6,409 nt of DNA from Piscirickettsiaceae bacterium (GTDB taxonomy: Bacteria; Pseudomonadota; Gammaproteobacteria; Nitrosococcales; Methylophagaceae). How positions within the stretch are numbered: the first letter of the stretch is position 1; the number at the start of each line of letters is the position of its first letter. The position numbers and the translations under genes are program-made. Shown here one piece after another: positions 1 to 6,409 of this stretch. The stretch is taken from positions 1 to 6,409 of the forward strand of contig JAUXFA010000074.1 in the NCBI GenBank assembly GCA_030620285.1, read 5' to 3'. The notes beneath the pieces are model-generated. The model ran no database searches. It was given only the letters and a program-made list of their open reading frames with translations, and was not told the origin of the DNA.

Positions 1-210
1 GATATGGATATCACCATTGGCATAAGGAGGACCATCGTGCAGGATAAATTTACCCTTAGGGTGTTCCATTTCACGTATTTTTTGATACAAATCGTCATCC
101 TGCCAACGCTTTAAAATTAAAGGTTCGCGGTTCGGCAAGCCCGCCTTCATCGGGAATTTGGTTACAGGCAGGTTTAAGGTCTGTTTATAATCGGCCACTG
201 GCTTACTCAT
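1..210 (-). CDS. ileS: Isoleucyl-tRNA synthetase, N-terminal 70 codons (partial)
   Basis: Class I aminoacyl-tRNA synthetase that charges tRNA-Ile with isoleucine in the cytoplasm; the full enzyme is about 940 residues, so only the extreme N-terminus is here. Reading the minus strand from the ATG at 210 gives a protein starting [20 protein letters not shown], followed by REPLILKRW (about 28-36) and [16 protein letters not shown] (55-70). The 'DYK.TLNLP.T.FPM' opening and the '[13 protein letters not shown]' block are diagnostic of bacterial IleS. The first two residues of the HIGH ATP-binding signature are the last two visible, and the rest lies beyond the left edge. No strong Shine-Dalgarno precedes the ATG. 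The gene diverges from the DUF3579 gene, so the common ribF-ileS arrangement does not occur here. The assignment is near certain. Confidence 0.96.
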   Translation of the reverse strand, partial: MSKPVADYKQTLNLPVTKFPMKAGLPNREPLILKRWQDDDLYQKIREMEHPKGKFILHDGPPYANGDIHI

Positions 211-236
211 AGGTTCAAAATCAATATAATCGAGCA

Positions 237-265
237 ATTATACGGGTTTTTGTTGCTGACCTAAA
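237..265 (-). promoter_or_regulatory. Putative ileS promoter
   Basis: On the minus strand there is a perfect TATAAT -10 hexamer (plus positions 237-242). A weak -35 candidate, TTTAGG, lies 17 bases upstream (260-265). Transcription would start around 230, leaving a leader of about 20 bases before the ileS ATG at 210. The -10 is convincing and the -35 is not. The call rests on pattern only. Confidence 0.45.
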
Positions 266-295
266 TCTCTGATCTCGGATTAATTTCTATTAGAG

Positions 296-325
296 TTACG
301 CTATTGCCATAATTTAAAGTAAAAT
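296..325 (+). promoter_or_regulatory. Putative promoter of the DUF3579 gene
   Basis: On the plus strand TTACGC (296-301) and TAAAAT (320-325) are separated by 18 bases, giving a sigma70-like element with a good -10 and a poor -35. The start would fall near 332, about 34 bases before the ATG at 366. It lies about 30 bases from the putative ileS promoter, so the two divergent promoters share this gap. Confidence 0.4.
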
Positions 326-365
326 GGCGTTTTTCTGCTAACAATTAACTGTGGACACAGCAAAT

Positions 366-662
366 ATGGCAACAACTGGCAAGGTCATTATCCAAGGGAT
401 TACGCAGGATGGTGCCACTTTTCGTCCCAGCGATTGGGCTGAACGCCTATGCGGAGCTGTTGCCACATATGGCCCCGGTCGCCGCATTATTTTCCACCCA
501 AATGTTGCACTAGCATCTATTGAAGGCATTAAATGCGTAGTAATTGATGCATCATTAGAAGAAGAAGAAGAAATGTTATTTGAATTTCTGACTGATTTTG
601 CCGATGAAAATAATTTACAGATCCTACATGCCGAAGATTATCCGCTACCCGGCATGTTGTAA
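366..662 (+). CDS. DUF3579 family protein
   Basis: Small soluble protein of 98 residues whose family has no assigned function as far as I know. The recognisable block is IIQGITQDGATFRPSDWAER (8-27) followed by LCG. The 'IQG.T.DG..FRPSDWAERLCG' signature is typical of DUF3579 proteins of Beta- and Gammaproteobacteria, which are normally about 90-110 residues long, so the gene looks intact. A hydrophobic 'GIKCVVID' strand (54-61) precedes a run of five glutamates (65-69) and a helical, acidic C-terminal half. There is no signal peptide or membrane segment. The ATG at 366 is preferred because it leaves only two to six residues before the conserved core; an in-frame GTG at 351 would add five residues. 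Neither start has a good Shine-Dalgarno. The gene stands alone, divergent from ileS and convergent with the CBS gene. The family call is confident; function is unknown. Confidence 0.88.
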   Translation: MATTGKVIIQGITQDGATFRPSDWAERLCGAVATYGPGRRIIFHPNVALASIEGIKCVVIDASLEEEEEMLFEFLTDFADENNLQILHAEDYPLPGML

Positions 663-669
663 CACAAAT

Positions 670-697
670 AAAAAAACGGCCAATAGCCGCCTTTTTT
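670..697. terminator. Bidirectional intrinsic terminator
   Basis: A short hairpin (CGGC at 677-680, loop CAATA, GCCG at 686-689) is flanked by seven A's on the left (670-676) and six T's on the right (692-697). On the plus strand it ends the DUF3579 transcript 8 bases after its stop. On the minus strand, where the U tract follows the stem directly, it ends the CBS-gene transcript about 20 bases after its stop. The stem is short, but the placement between convergent genes supports the call. Confidence 0.75.
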
Positions 698-717
698 ATA
701 TCTTCACCAGTGTTTGA

Positions 718-1170
718 CTAACCGATATCTTCTTCGGCATCAGGCCAGTTCTGAATATAGTTTTTCAGAATTTTATTCTCAAATTTAGCTTTTTTAAGTA
801 ATTCTTCAACGATATCGGTAATTGATAACATTCCTTCTAATTTACCTTCATAAACTACCGGTAAATGCCGAACATTATTATCGACCATCAAATTCATTAC
901 TTCTTCTAAAGTATTATCAGGATGGCAAACAATAGGATCCGGCGTCATCGCATTCGATACTGTCATCGGAGTCCACATTGCATGTTTATCATGAAGTATT
1001 CGCAGTAAATCACGCTCAGATAAAATACCAACGACACTACCTTTATCCGTTATTATCAATGAACCAATACGATTATCCATCATCAGCGTTACCGCTAAAT
1101 CTAGTGAATCATTAGGTGATAAACCGATAACAGGCTTACCTTTATTCTTAGTAATTGATCTTACTTTCAT
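718..1170 (-). CDS. Stand-alone two-CBS-domain protein
   Basis: A 150-residue cytoplasmic protein made almost entirely of a tandem CBS (Bateman) pair: CBS1 about residues 12-62 and CBS2 about 75-126. A basic/amphipathic C-terminal helix (about 122-142) and an acidic end follow. Both repeats carry the nucleotide-binding type motif G-h-h-S-x-x-D: GILSERDLLR (48-57, S51 and D54) and GMLSITDIVE (113-122, S116 and D119). CBS pairs commonly bind AMP, ATP or related adenosyl ligands and act as energy sensors; the ligand and partner here are not shown by the sequence. There is no attached enzyme, channel or DNA-binding domain. The ATG at 1170 has a good Shine-Dalgarno, AAGAGGT, 7 bases upstream. It follows prfC by 71 bases on the same strand and could be read from prfC or from its own promoter. 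The domain call is firm; the biological role is open. Confidence 0.9.
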   Translation of the reverse strand: MKVRSITKNKGKPVIGLSPNDSLDLAVTLMMDNRIGSLIITDKGSVVGILSERDLLRILHDKHAMWTPMTVSNAMTPDPIVCHPDNTLEEVMNLMVDNNVRHLPVVYEGKLEGMLSITDIVEELLKKAKFENKILKNYIQNWPDAEEDIG

Positions 1171-1203
1171 TCCATCGACCTCTTAATTTGATGAACAACT
1201 ATG

Positions 1204-1232
1204 ACTCTATTCTGCTTGAAATGATCGGACAA
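1204..1232 (-). promoter_or_regulatory. Putative promoter of the CBS-domain gene
   Basis: In the gap between prfC and the CBS gene the minus strand carries TTGTCC (plus 1227-1232) and TAGAGT (plus 1204-1209) with 17-base spacing, each matching four of six consensus bases. The start would be near 1197, giving a leader of about 27 bases that contains the AAGAGGT ribosome binding site. I see no terminator in the gap, so read-through from prfC is equally possible. Confidence 0.4.
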
Positions 1233-1241
1233 ACGCAAGTC

Positions 1242-2816
1242 TTATCCATGTTCACGAGTAGACTTGAATTTGATTTCAGGCCAACGTTCCATTGTTAAGT
1301 CCAAATTTACTCGCGTTGGCGCAATATAAGTAAGACCTCCCGCACCATCTAATGCTAAGTTCAATGCCGCTTTCTTTTTGAACTCATCCAATTTTTTGTC
1401 ATCATCACAATACACCCACCTAGCTGTATAAACCTGTACCGGTTCATACATGCAATCCACACTATATTCGCCCTTCAAGCGATGTACCACCACATCAAAC
1501 TGTAATACACCCACTGCGCCTAAGATCAGATCATTATTTTCAAGCGGCCTAAATAACTGTGTCGCACCCTCTTCACTTAATTGTTGCAAACCTTTCAACA
1601 ATGCTTTCATTTTGAGCGGATCTTTCAAGCGCACACGTTGAAATAACTCTGGAGCAAAGTAAGGAATTCCGGTGAATTGAATATCTTCGCCTTGAGTAAA
1701 CGTATCCCCAATTTGGATTGTGCCGTGATTATGTAATCCTAAAATATCACCTGGCCAAGCTTGTTCAGCCTGTGCACGTTCTGCCGCCATAAAGGTCACT
1801 GCATTGGCAATAACAACATCTTTACCAGTCCTGACATGGCGCAATTTCATGCCTTTGGTATACTCACCCGAACACACCCGTAAGAAGGCAATGCGATCTC
1901 GATGTTTCGGATCCATATTGGCTTGAATTTTAAATACAAAACCACTAAAAGGCGCTTCATTTGCCTCAACTTGACGTGTTTTTGTTTCTCGTCCTTGCGG
2001 TGCTGGAGCGATGTCAACAAAGGAATCCATTAATTCGATAACACCAAAATTATTCATCGCACTACCAAAAAATACTGGTGATAATTCCCCTGCTAAAAAA
2101 TCATCATGGTTAAATTCATGACTTGCACCACGGACCAACTCTATTTCTTCACGAAACTCTTCTGCCAAACCTCCAAATAACTCATCTAAGCGTGGATTAT
2201 CTAAACCCTCAATAATCTCACCAATTTGATCACTATGTGGCTCAAACAAATGAATACTATCTCGTTCTAAATGGAAAATACCTTTAAAGTTTTTCCCCAT
2301 ACCGATCGGCCATGTAATCGGTGCACAACGAATATTAAGAACTGATTCAACTTCATCTAAAATATCAATTGGATCACGGCCTTCACGATCCATCTTATTA
2401 ATAAAAGTCAAAATGGGCGTATCACGTAAACGACAAACTTCCATTAATTTAATGGTACGTTGCTCAACCCCTTTCGCAATATCAATCACCATTAATGCCG
2501 AATCAACCGCCGTTAAAGTTCGATAGGTATCTTCCGAGAAATCAGCATGGCCGGGGGTATCTAATAAATTAACCACTCGACCATTATGTTCAAACTGCAT
2601 GACTGATGATGTGACAGAAATCCCACGCTCTTTTTCCATCTCCATCCAATCCGATGTTGCATGGCGATCCGTTTTGCGAGATTTAACACTACCCGCAGTT
2701 TGAATCTTGCCACTAAATAATAGTAACTTTTCAGTCAAGGTAGTTTTACCAGCATCAGGATGCGAAATTATCGCAAACGTACGACGTTTATTGATTTCTG
2801 CTAATAATTCAACCAT
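1242..2816 (-). CDS. prfC: Peptide chain release factor 3 (RF3), GTPase
   Basis: Translational GTPase that removes RF1/RF2 from the ribosome after peptide release and contributes to quality control after mis-incorporation. The 524 residues compare with 529 in E. coli, so the gene is complete. GTPase motifs in order: P-loop SHPDAGKTT (18-26), switch I region ERGISVTSS (63-71), DTPGH (86-90) within [18 protein letters not shown] (140-143) and GSAMNN (251-256). '[19 protein letters not shown]' and 'CAPITWPIG' (164-172) distinguish RF3 from EF-G. Domain II (about 285-390) holds [14 protein letters not shown] and [20 protein letters not shown]. The C-terminal domain (about 391-524) holds [13 protein letters not shown] and [15 protein letters not shown]. 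The ATG at 2816 is the only reasonable start: an in-frame stop lies 15 bases upstream, and the protein begins just before the conserved [14 protein letters not shown] segment. The Shine-Dalgarno is weak or absent. The gene lies between a strong terminator and the CBS gene. Confidence 0.98.
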   Translation of the reverse strand: MVELLAEINKRRTFAIISHPDAGKTTLTEKLLLFSGKIQTAGSVKSRKTDRHATSDWMEMEKERGISVTSSVMQFEHNGRVVNLLDTPGHADFSEDTYRTLTAVDSALMVIDIAKGVEQRTIKLMEVCRLRDTPILTFINKMDREGRDPIDILDEVESVLNIRCAPITWPIGMGKNFKGIFHLERDSIHLFEPHSDQIGEIIEGLDNPRLDELFGGLAEEFREEIELVRGASHEFNHDDFLAGELSPVFFGSAMNNFGVIELMDSFVDIAPAPQGRETKTRQVEANEAPFSGFVFKIQANMDPKHRDRIAFLRVCSGEYTKGMKLRHVRTGKDVVIANAVTFMAAERAQAEQAWPGDILGLHNHGTIQIGDTFTQGEDIQFTGIPYFAPELFQRVRLKDPLKMKALLKGLQQLSEEGATQLFRPLENNDLILGAVGVLQFDVVVHRLKGEYSVDCMYEPVQVYTARWVYCDDDKKLDEFKKKAALNLALDGAGGLTYIAPTRVNLDLTMERWPEIKFKSTREHG

Positions 2817-2844
2817 GTCTAGAGCGCATTAAGGAAAACGCAGC

Positions 2845-2874
2845 ATTCTACTACACTCATCGTTAAACTGACTA
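2845..2874 (-). promoter_or_regulatory. Possible prfC promoter
   Basis: On the minus strand a TAGAAT -10 (plus 2845-2850) sits about 29 bases upstream of the prfC ATG. The matching -35 position (TAGTCA, plus 2869-2874, 18-base spacing) is poor. Some promoter is expected here because a strong terminator lies immediately upstream (2907-2936). The exact element is uncertain. Confidence 0.3.
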
Positions 2875-2906
2875 AATGATTGTCCATTTCAAATAGTATT
2901 ATCCAC

Positions 2907-2936
2907 AAAAAAGCCCCGATTAACGGGGCTTTTTCT
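2907..2936 (-). terminator. Intrinsic terminator after pnp
   Basis: A perfect 8-bp GC-rich stem (AAGCCCCG at 2911-2918 and CGGGGCTT at 2924-2931) with a five-base loop is bordered by A's on the left and T's on the right. Read on the minus strand, the stem is followed by a U tract. It lies about 25 bases past the pnp stop and closes the truB-rpsO-pnp transcript. It could also stop plus-strand RNA, but no plus-strand gene precedes it. Confidence 0.93.
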
Positions 2937-2960
2937 TTACATCTTTATGTTAACTGATAA

Positions 2961-5054
2961 CTAATCAGAGCTTTCTTCATTTACCGCTTTCATGCTTAAA
3001 CGAATACGACCTTGACGATCTACTTCAAGTACTTTCACTTTAATAGTGTCACCTTCCGATAATTTATCACTTACATTTTCAACACGTTCTTCAGAAATCT
3101 GAGAAATATGTACTAAACCATCTTTACCTGGAAGAATGGTTACAAATGCACCAAAGTCCATTAATTTAGCAACACGACCTTCATAGATTTGACCGACTTC
3201 AACTTCAGCCGTAATTTGCTCGATACGTTTTAATGCATCTTGTCCTGCACTTAAATCAGCTGAGAAGATTCTGACTGTACCATCATCATCAATATCGATA
3301 ACCGCGCCCGTTTCTTCAGTCAAAGCACGAATGGTTGCGCCACCTTTACCAATGACGTCACGGATCTTGTCAGAATTGATTTTGATGGTAATGATACGGG
3401 GTGCAAATTCAGACATTTCTTCACGATGTGATGAAAGGTTTGCATTCATTGTTTCAAGAATCGTTAAACGACCATCACGTGCTTGTGATAATGCAGTTGT
3501 CATGATTTCTTCGTTGATACCTTCGATTTTGATATCCATTTGAAGTGCGGTGATACCTTTTGCAGTACCCGCTACTTTAAAGTCCATATCGCCCAAGTGA
3601 TCTTCATCACCCAAGATATCAGTTAATACAGCATAACCATTATCTTCTTTAATCAAGCCCATTGCGATACCCGCAACTGGTGCTTTAATTGGCACGCCTG
3701 CATCCATTAATGCTAATGATGTACCACACACAGAAGCCATTGAGCTTGAACCGTTTGATTCTGTGATTTCTGATACGACACGTATAACATATGGGAAATC
3801 TTCAGCAGAAGGCATCACTGCTGCAATACCGCGTTTTGCTAATTTACCATGGCCAATTTCACGACGCTTAGGGGAGCCAACAAAACCTGTTTCACCTACA
3901 CAGAATGGAGGGAAATTGTAATGCAACATAAAACGATCACGGTATTCACCTTCAACCGCATCAATCATTTGTGCATCACGTTCAGCACCTAATGTTGCTA
4001 CAACAATCGCTTGTGTTTCACCACGTGTGAACAATGCGCTGCCATGTACGCGTGGTAGTACCGTTGTTTCAACCGTCACTTGACGCACTGTAGCAGTATC
4101 ACGACCATCAATACGTGGTTCGCCAGCAATAATTTTGCCACGGACTAATTCTTTTTCAATTTTCGCAAATGCACCGGTGATTTCATCCACAGGCAATGTA
4201 TCGTTTTCTAGAGCAAGAGCTTCAAGTGTTGCCGTGCGTACTGATGCTAATTCATCTTGGCGCGCTAACTTATCACTAATCATATAAGCCGCTTCAATAC
4301 CTGCGTATGCTTTTTCTTTTACAGAATCATAGATAGACGCATCTTTTTCTGGAGCACTCCAATCCCATGCTTCTTTAGCCACTTCTGATTTTAAGTCATT
4401 GATTAAACTAATCGCTGTTTGTAATTTTTCATGACCAAACATCACCGAACCTAACATCACTTCTTCTGATAATTCAGATGCTTCTGACTCAACCATTAAT
4501 ACCGCACTGTCAGTACCGGCAACAACTAAATCTAAATCACTTGATTCTAATTGTTCTTTGCTTGGGTTTAATACATATTCACCATCGATATAACCAACAC
4601 GTGCGCCACCAATTGGGCCGTTGAATGGGATACCTGAAATAGCTAATGCCGCAGAAGCACCAATCATGGCAGGAATATCAGGGTCAATTGCAGGATCCAA
4701 TGCCATTACCGTTGCGATAACTTGAACTTCATTCAAGAAAGCTTTTGGAAATAATGGGCGTAATGGACGGTCAATTAAACGACATGTCAGTGTTTCTTTC
4801 TCGCTAGGACGACCTTCACGTTTAAAGAAACCACCTGGAATTTTACCTGCTGAGTAAGTACGTTCTTGGTAGTTTACTGTCAACGGGAAGAAATCTTGGC
4901 CCAGTTTAACATTCTTTTTACCAACAACAGTCACCATTACAGATGTTTCGCCTAAGCTCGCAATGATTGAACCTGTTGCTTGACGTGCTACTTTTCCTGT
5001 TTCAAGACTTAGAGTATGGTCACCATATTGGATCGATTTTTTTACTGAATTCAC
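2961..5054 (-). CDS. pnp: Polyribonucleotide nucleotidyltransferase (PNPase)
   Basis: Phosphorolytic 3'-5' exoribonuclease that degrades mRNA using phosphate and releases nucleoside diphosphates; a trimer that in gammaproteobacteria commonly joins the RNase E degradosome. The 697 residues show the full family layout: first RNase PH-like domain (about 10-145, with [12 protein letters not shown] at 76-87), helical linker (about 150-310), second RNase PH domain (about 320-540), KH domain (about 553-612, IGKGG at 568-572) and S1 domain (about 619-690). Active-site blocks are intact: [10 protein letters not shown] (435-444, serines 437/438) and [13 protein letters not shown] (481-493, aspartates 485 and 491, aligned with E. 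coli D486 and D492). The protein ends about seven residues after the S1 domain, lacking the Ala/Pro/Gln-rich tail that makes the E. coli protein 711 residues. Translation starts at a GTG (5054) preceded by AAGGA 8-9 bases away; E. coli pnp also uses a non-AUG start (UUG). It lies downstream of rpsO after a 184-base gap rich in regulatory structure. Confidence 0.99.
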   Translation of the reverse strand: MNSVKKSIQYGDHTLSLETGKVARQATGSIIASLGETSVMVTVVGKKNVKLGQDFFPLTVNYQERTYSAGKIPGGFFKREGRPSEKETLTCRLIDRPLRPLFPKAFLNEVQVIATVMALDPAIDPDIPAMIGASAALAISGIPFNGPIGGARVGYIDGEYVLNPSKEQLESSDLDLVVAGTDSAVLMVESEASELSEEVMLGSVMFGHEKLQTAISLINDLKSEVAKEAWDWSAPEKDASIYDSVKEKAYAGIEAAYMISDKLARQDELASVRTATLEALALENDTLPVDEITGAFAKIEKELVRGKIIAGEPRIDGRDTATVRQVTVETTVLPRVHGSALFTRGETQAIVVATLGAERDAQMIDAVEGEYRDRFMLHYNFPPFCVGETGFVGSPKRREIGHGKLAKRGIAAVMPSAEDFPYVIRVVSEITESNGSSSMASVCGTSLALMDAGVPIKAPVAGIAMGLIKEDNGYAVLTDILGDEDHLGDMDFKVAGTAKGITALQMDIKIEGINEEIMTTALSQARDGRLTILETMNANLSSHREEMSEFAPRIITIKINSDKIRDVIGKGGATIRALTEETGAVIDIDDDGTVRIFSADLSAGQDALKRIEQITAEVEVGQIYEGRVAKLMDFGAFVTILPGKDGLVHISQISEERVENVSDKLSEGDTIKVKVLEVDRQGRIRLSMKAVNEESSD

Positions 5055-5067
5055 TTTTCTTTTCCTT
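5052..5067 (-). promoter_or_regulatory. pnp ribosome binding site and GTG start
   Basis: On the minus strand AAGGAAA (plus 5061-5067) is followed by a purine-rich spacer and GTG (plus 5052-5054). No ATG or TTG in the next few codons fits the conserved N-terminus better, so the GTG is taken as the start. A weak start codon suits a gene that is usually held in check by autoregulation. Confidence 0.8.
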
Positions 5068-5075
5068 ATCGTTTA

Positions 5076-5093
5076 CTACGGCCTATTCCGCAG
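5076..5093 (-). promoter_or_regulatory. Small stem-loop just upstream of the pnp RBS
   Basis: The minus-strand RNA reads CUGCGG, a six-base loop, then CCGUAG (six pairs, one of them G-U). It ends about 9 bases before the Shine-Dalgarno. It may help present or mask the ribosome binding site. This is a structure prediction by eye only. Confidence 0.4.
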
Positions 5094-5120
5094 CTCACCT
5101 TAAATTTAAAATTTCAAAAC

Positions 5121-5159
5121 AAATATGCCCCTGAAACTATCAGCTTCAGAGGCATATTT
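5121..5159 (-). promoter_or_regulatory. Long imperfect hairpin in the pnp leader / rpsO 3' region
   Basis: AAATATGCC (5121-5129) pairs with GGCATATTT (5151-5159). After one mismatch, CTGAA (5131-5135) pairs with TTCAG (5145-5149), leaving a nine-base loop: 14 pairs in all. On the minus strand the 3' side is followed by G and then four T's, so it could act as a partial terminator after rpsO. It could equally be the RNase III target of the pnp leader, which in E. coli lies in the corresponding place between rpsO and pnp. It sits 67-105 bases before the pnp start codon. The hairpin is certain on paper; its role is inferred. Confidence 0.65.
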
Positions 5160-5160
5160 T

Positions 5161-5188
5161 ATATTATTTACCTTGCCATCCTAATTAA
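5161..5188 (-). promoter_or_regulatory. Putative internal promoter for pnp
   Basis: On the minus strand TTAATT (plus 5183-5188) and TAATAT (plus 5161-5166) have 16-base spacing. Transcription would begin near 5153, inside or at the base of the long hairpin. If RNA began there the 5' arm would be mostly lost, so a start a few bases earlier or full read-through from rpsO would be needed to form the complete stem. E. coli has a comparable pnp-proximal promoter after rpsO. The sequence match is moderate in a very A+T-rich stretch. Confidence 0.35.
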
Positions 5189-5238
5189 TGAAGAAGGTAG
5201 CGCGGTGATATTCATATTGTTAATTACCAACAAAATGT

Positions 5239-5508
5239 TTAGCGGCGTAGGCCTAAGCTAGCAATTAAATCACGGTAACGTGTGATATCTTTCTTTTTCA
5301 AATAATCCAACATTTTACGACGACCACTAACCATTTTTAATAGGCCTTGGCGTGAATGATGATCATGGATATTTGCTTTGAAGTGATCAGCAAGATTGGT
5401 AATACGTGCTGTTAATAAAGCAACTTGTACTTCCGCTGAACCAGTATCGCCTTCTGAGCGCTGATATTTACTGATAACTTCTTGTGTTTGTTCTAGTGAT
5501 AATGACAT
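5239..5508 (-). CDS. rpsO: 30S ribosomal protein S15
   Basis: Primary binding protein of the 16S rRNA central domain; it nucleates platform assembly and forms an intersubunit bridge. Its 89 residues match the E. coli length exactly. Family landmarks: [16 protein letters not shown] (21-36), [20 protein letters not shown] (49-68) and the terminal LIASLGLRR (81-89). H50, S52 and D49 lie in the conserved RNA-binding DHHSR segment. The ATG at 5508 has a GGAG Shine-Dalgarno (plus 5515-5518) six bases away. The gene lies between truB and pnp, the standard gammaproteobacterial order. In E. coli S15 represses its own translation by binding a leader pseudoknot; the 141-base gap upstream here contains a promoter and hairpins suitable for similar control. 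Confidence 0.99.
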   Translation of the reverse strand: MSLSLEQTQEVISKYQRSEGDTGSAEVQVALLTARITNLADHFKANIHDHHSRQGLLKMVSGRRKMLDYLKKKDITRYRDLIASLGLRR

Positions 5509-5527
5509 TTAAAACTCCAACTTTTGT

Positions 5528-5553
5528 ATAGCCACTGTATATTTATGGGCTAT
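5528..5553 (-). promoter_or_regulatory. Hairpin in the rpsO leader, near the RBS
   Basis: In the minus-strand RNA AUAGCC pairs with GGCUAU (plus 5548-5553 and 5528-5533), with a loop of about 14 bases that can add one more A-U pair past a bulged C. It ends 9 bases before the GGAG ribosome binding site. A second possible pairing lies upstream: UGGGU and ACCCA, plus 5593-5597 and 5565-5569. Together they are candidates for the S15 autoregulatory element, but I cannot show a pseudoknot by eye. Confidence 0.4.
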
Positions 5554-5615
5554 TAGCTAAATTCTGGGTTACCACAGCCTTACGACCAAGATACCCAACC
5601 AATTAAAGAGCCGAA

Positions 5616-5644
5616 ATTCTACCGACTTTTTAGTTTATAAACAA
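5616..5644 (-). promoter_or_regulatory. Putative rpsO promoter
   Basis: On the minus strand TTGTTT (plus 5639-5644) and TAGAAT (plus 5616-5621) are separated by exactly 17 bases, a good sigma70-type match. It begins six bases after the truB stop. The start would fall near 5609, giving a leader of about 100 bases. E. coli rpsO likewise has its own promoter in addition to read-through from the nusA-infB operon. Confidence 0.6.
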
Positions 5645-5649
5645 GGGTT

Positions 5650-6409
5650 TTACATTTTTTCAGCTAAAACAAAAACCCGCTTTGGCGCCACAATACCTTG
5701 TTGCGACATTTCACCTAAGCCGATGAATTGTTTATTTTTATCAAACAACCGTACATTTGCGCTTTCAAATGCTTGTTCTACTTTAATTGTTTGACCAAAT
5801 CGTAATGCTATTACCATCTCATCAGTCGCAATAACTGATGGCCAATCCGGTAATGCACCCTCTGCTGGTAATAAGGCATCATCTAATACTGACAATCCTT
5901 GCTGTGCAAGCTGTTCTACCTGTTCAACAGTCAATGCTTGATGTTGCTGATAACCCGCGGCCTCAACACGCCTTAACATAGTGACATGCCCACCACAGCC
6001 TAGTGCAGAAGATATATCTTCAACCAAAGTGCGAATATAAGTACCTTTGCTACAACGAACATCTAAGGTAAAGCTATCTGCTGTAAACGATAATAATTGA
6101 ATGCCATAAATAGTTATCTGGCGAGACTTGCGCTCAACCTCAATCCCTTGTCGCGCTAATTTATAAAGTGGCTGCCCTTGATATTTTAGGGCCGAATACA
6201 TGGGAGGAACTTGCTGCTGTTCACCCATAAACTTAGGCATTAAATCTAATAAGTCTTGTTCAGTAAAAACAGGAATTGAACTGGTGCTTAATACCTTGCC
6301 ATCAGAATCACCGCTATCCGTCAGCACGCCTAACTGGCAAGTCACATGATAACGTTTGTCTGAATCAAGCAAATAGGATGATACTTTAGTCGCTTCACCT
6401 AAACAGATA
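5650..6409 (-). CDS. truB: tRNA pseudouridine-55 synthase TruB (5' end missing)
   Basis: Converts uridine 55 in the T-loop of nearly all elongator tRNAs to pseudouridine and also acts as a tRNA folding chaperone. The open frame runs through the right edge: the first complete codons read ICLGEATKVSSYLLDSDKRY, matching E. coli TruB from about residue 57. Some 56 N-terminal residues, including the catalytic aspartate of the GHTGALDPLATG motif, therefore lie outside the window. In the 252 visible residues one sees the conserved Tyr of DSDKRY, PPMYSALKYQGQPLY (about 68-82) and the CSKGTYIRTLVED segment (about 119-131) with its conserved Arg. GCGGHVTMLRR follows, then a C-terminal TruB_C/PUA-like domain ending FIGLGEMSQQGIVAPKR. 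A TTG at 6372 that could be taken as a start is internal to the gene. rpsO follows after 141 bases. Confidence 0.97.
   Translation of the reverse strand, partial: ICLGEATKVSSYLLDSDKRYHVTCQLGVLTDSGDSDGKVLSTSSIPVFTEQDLLDLMPKFMGEQQQVPPMYSALKYQGQPLYKLARQGIEVERKSRQITIYGIQLLSFTADSFTLDVRCSKGTYIRTLVEDISSALGCGGHVTMLRRVEAAGYQQHQALTVEQVEQLAQQGLSVLDDALLPAEGALPDWPSVIATDEMVIALRFGQTIKVEQAFESANVRLFDKNKQFIGLGEMSQQGIVAPKRVFVLAEKM

Noticed and set aside
25..42. A strong Shine-Dalgarno-like AAGGAGGA followed by GTG on the plus strand.
   Set aside because: It is the complement of the conserved HDGPPYANG codons of ileS; no meaningful plus-strand reading frame follows.
351..365. GTG at 351 as the start of the DUF3579 gene.
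   Set aside because: It adds five non-conserved residues with no better ribosome binding site; the ATG at 366 is simpler, though not proven.
338..529. Minus-strand open frame of 63 codons.
   Set aside because: It is antisense to the conserved part of the DUF3579 gene and resembles no family I recognise.
1450..1641. Plus-strand open frame of 63 codons inside prfC.
   Set aside because: Antisense shadow of the conserved RF3 C-terminal domain.
3331..3543. Plus-strand open frame of 70 codons inside pnp.
   Set aside because: Antisense shadow of the KH and second RNase PH region of PNPase.
5168..5215. A 15-codon minus-strand open frame starting with ATG in the rpsO-pnp gap (possible leader peptide).
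   Set aside because: It has no Shine-Dalgarno, overlaps the putative promoter and has no run of regulatory codons, so chance is the simpler explanation.
5650..6372. Treating the TTG at 6372 as the truB start.
   Set aside because: The frame stays open to the window edge, and the upstream codons match conserved TruB sequence (ICLGEATK), so the gene is partial, not short.

Overview
The window is a housekeeping stretch of a gammaproteobacterial chromosome with moderate-to-low GC (roughly 40% by eye). Reasons: the truB-rpsO-pnp order is the tail of the nusA-infB operon; the protein sequences are very close to the E. coli types for S15, PNPase and RF3; and prfC and a DUF3579 gene are present. The genus cannot be fixed from the sequence alone.

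Layout, left to right. Positions 1-210 (minus) hold the first 70 codons of ileS (isoleucyl-tRNA synthetase), which runs off the left edge. A divergent promoter region (211-365) separates it from a plus-strand DUF3579 gene (366-662), the only plus-strand gene. A hairpin at 670-697 with A/T tracts on both sides is a bidirectional terminator between this gene and a convergent gene for a stand-alone two-CBS-domain protein (718-1170, minus). Upstream of that on the minus strand is prfC (release factor RF3, 1242-2816). A strong intrinsic terminator (2907-2936) separates prfC from pnp (polynucleotide phosphorylase, 2961-5054). The rpsO gene (ribosomal protein S15, 5239-5508) lies upstream of pnp, and truB (tRNA pseudouridine-55 synthase, 5650 to the right edge, 5' end missing) lies upstream of rpsO.

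The minus-strand genes read truB, rpsO, pnp, [terminator], prfC, CBS gene, [terminator]. All of them, plus ileS, serve translation or RNA metabolism: tRNA modification, the 30S subunit, mRNA decay, recycling of release factors and tRNA charging. The CBS protein and the DUF3579 protein are the two with unassigned roles. The regulatory parts most worth reading are the rpsO leader (promoter and hairpins, possible S15 autocontrol) and the rpsO-pnp gap (putative internal promoter, long imperfect hairpin, second hairpin next to the ribosome binding site, GTG start). The pnp arrangement resembles the RNase III/PNPase autocontrol leader known from E. coli. I found no mobile element, CRISPR array, tRNA, rRNA or evident novel multi-gene system.
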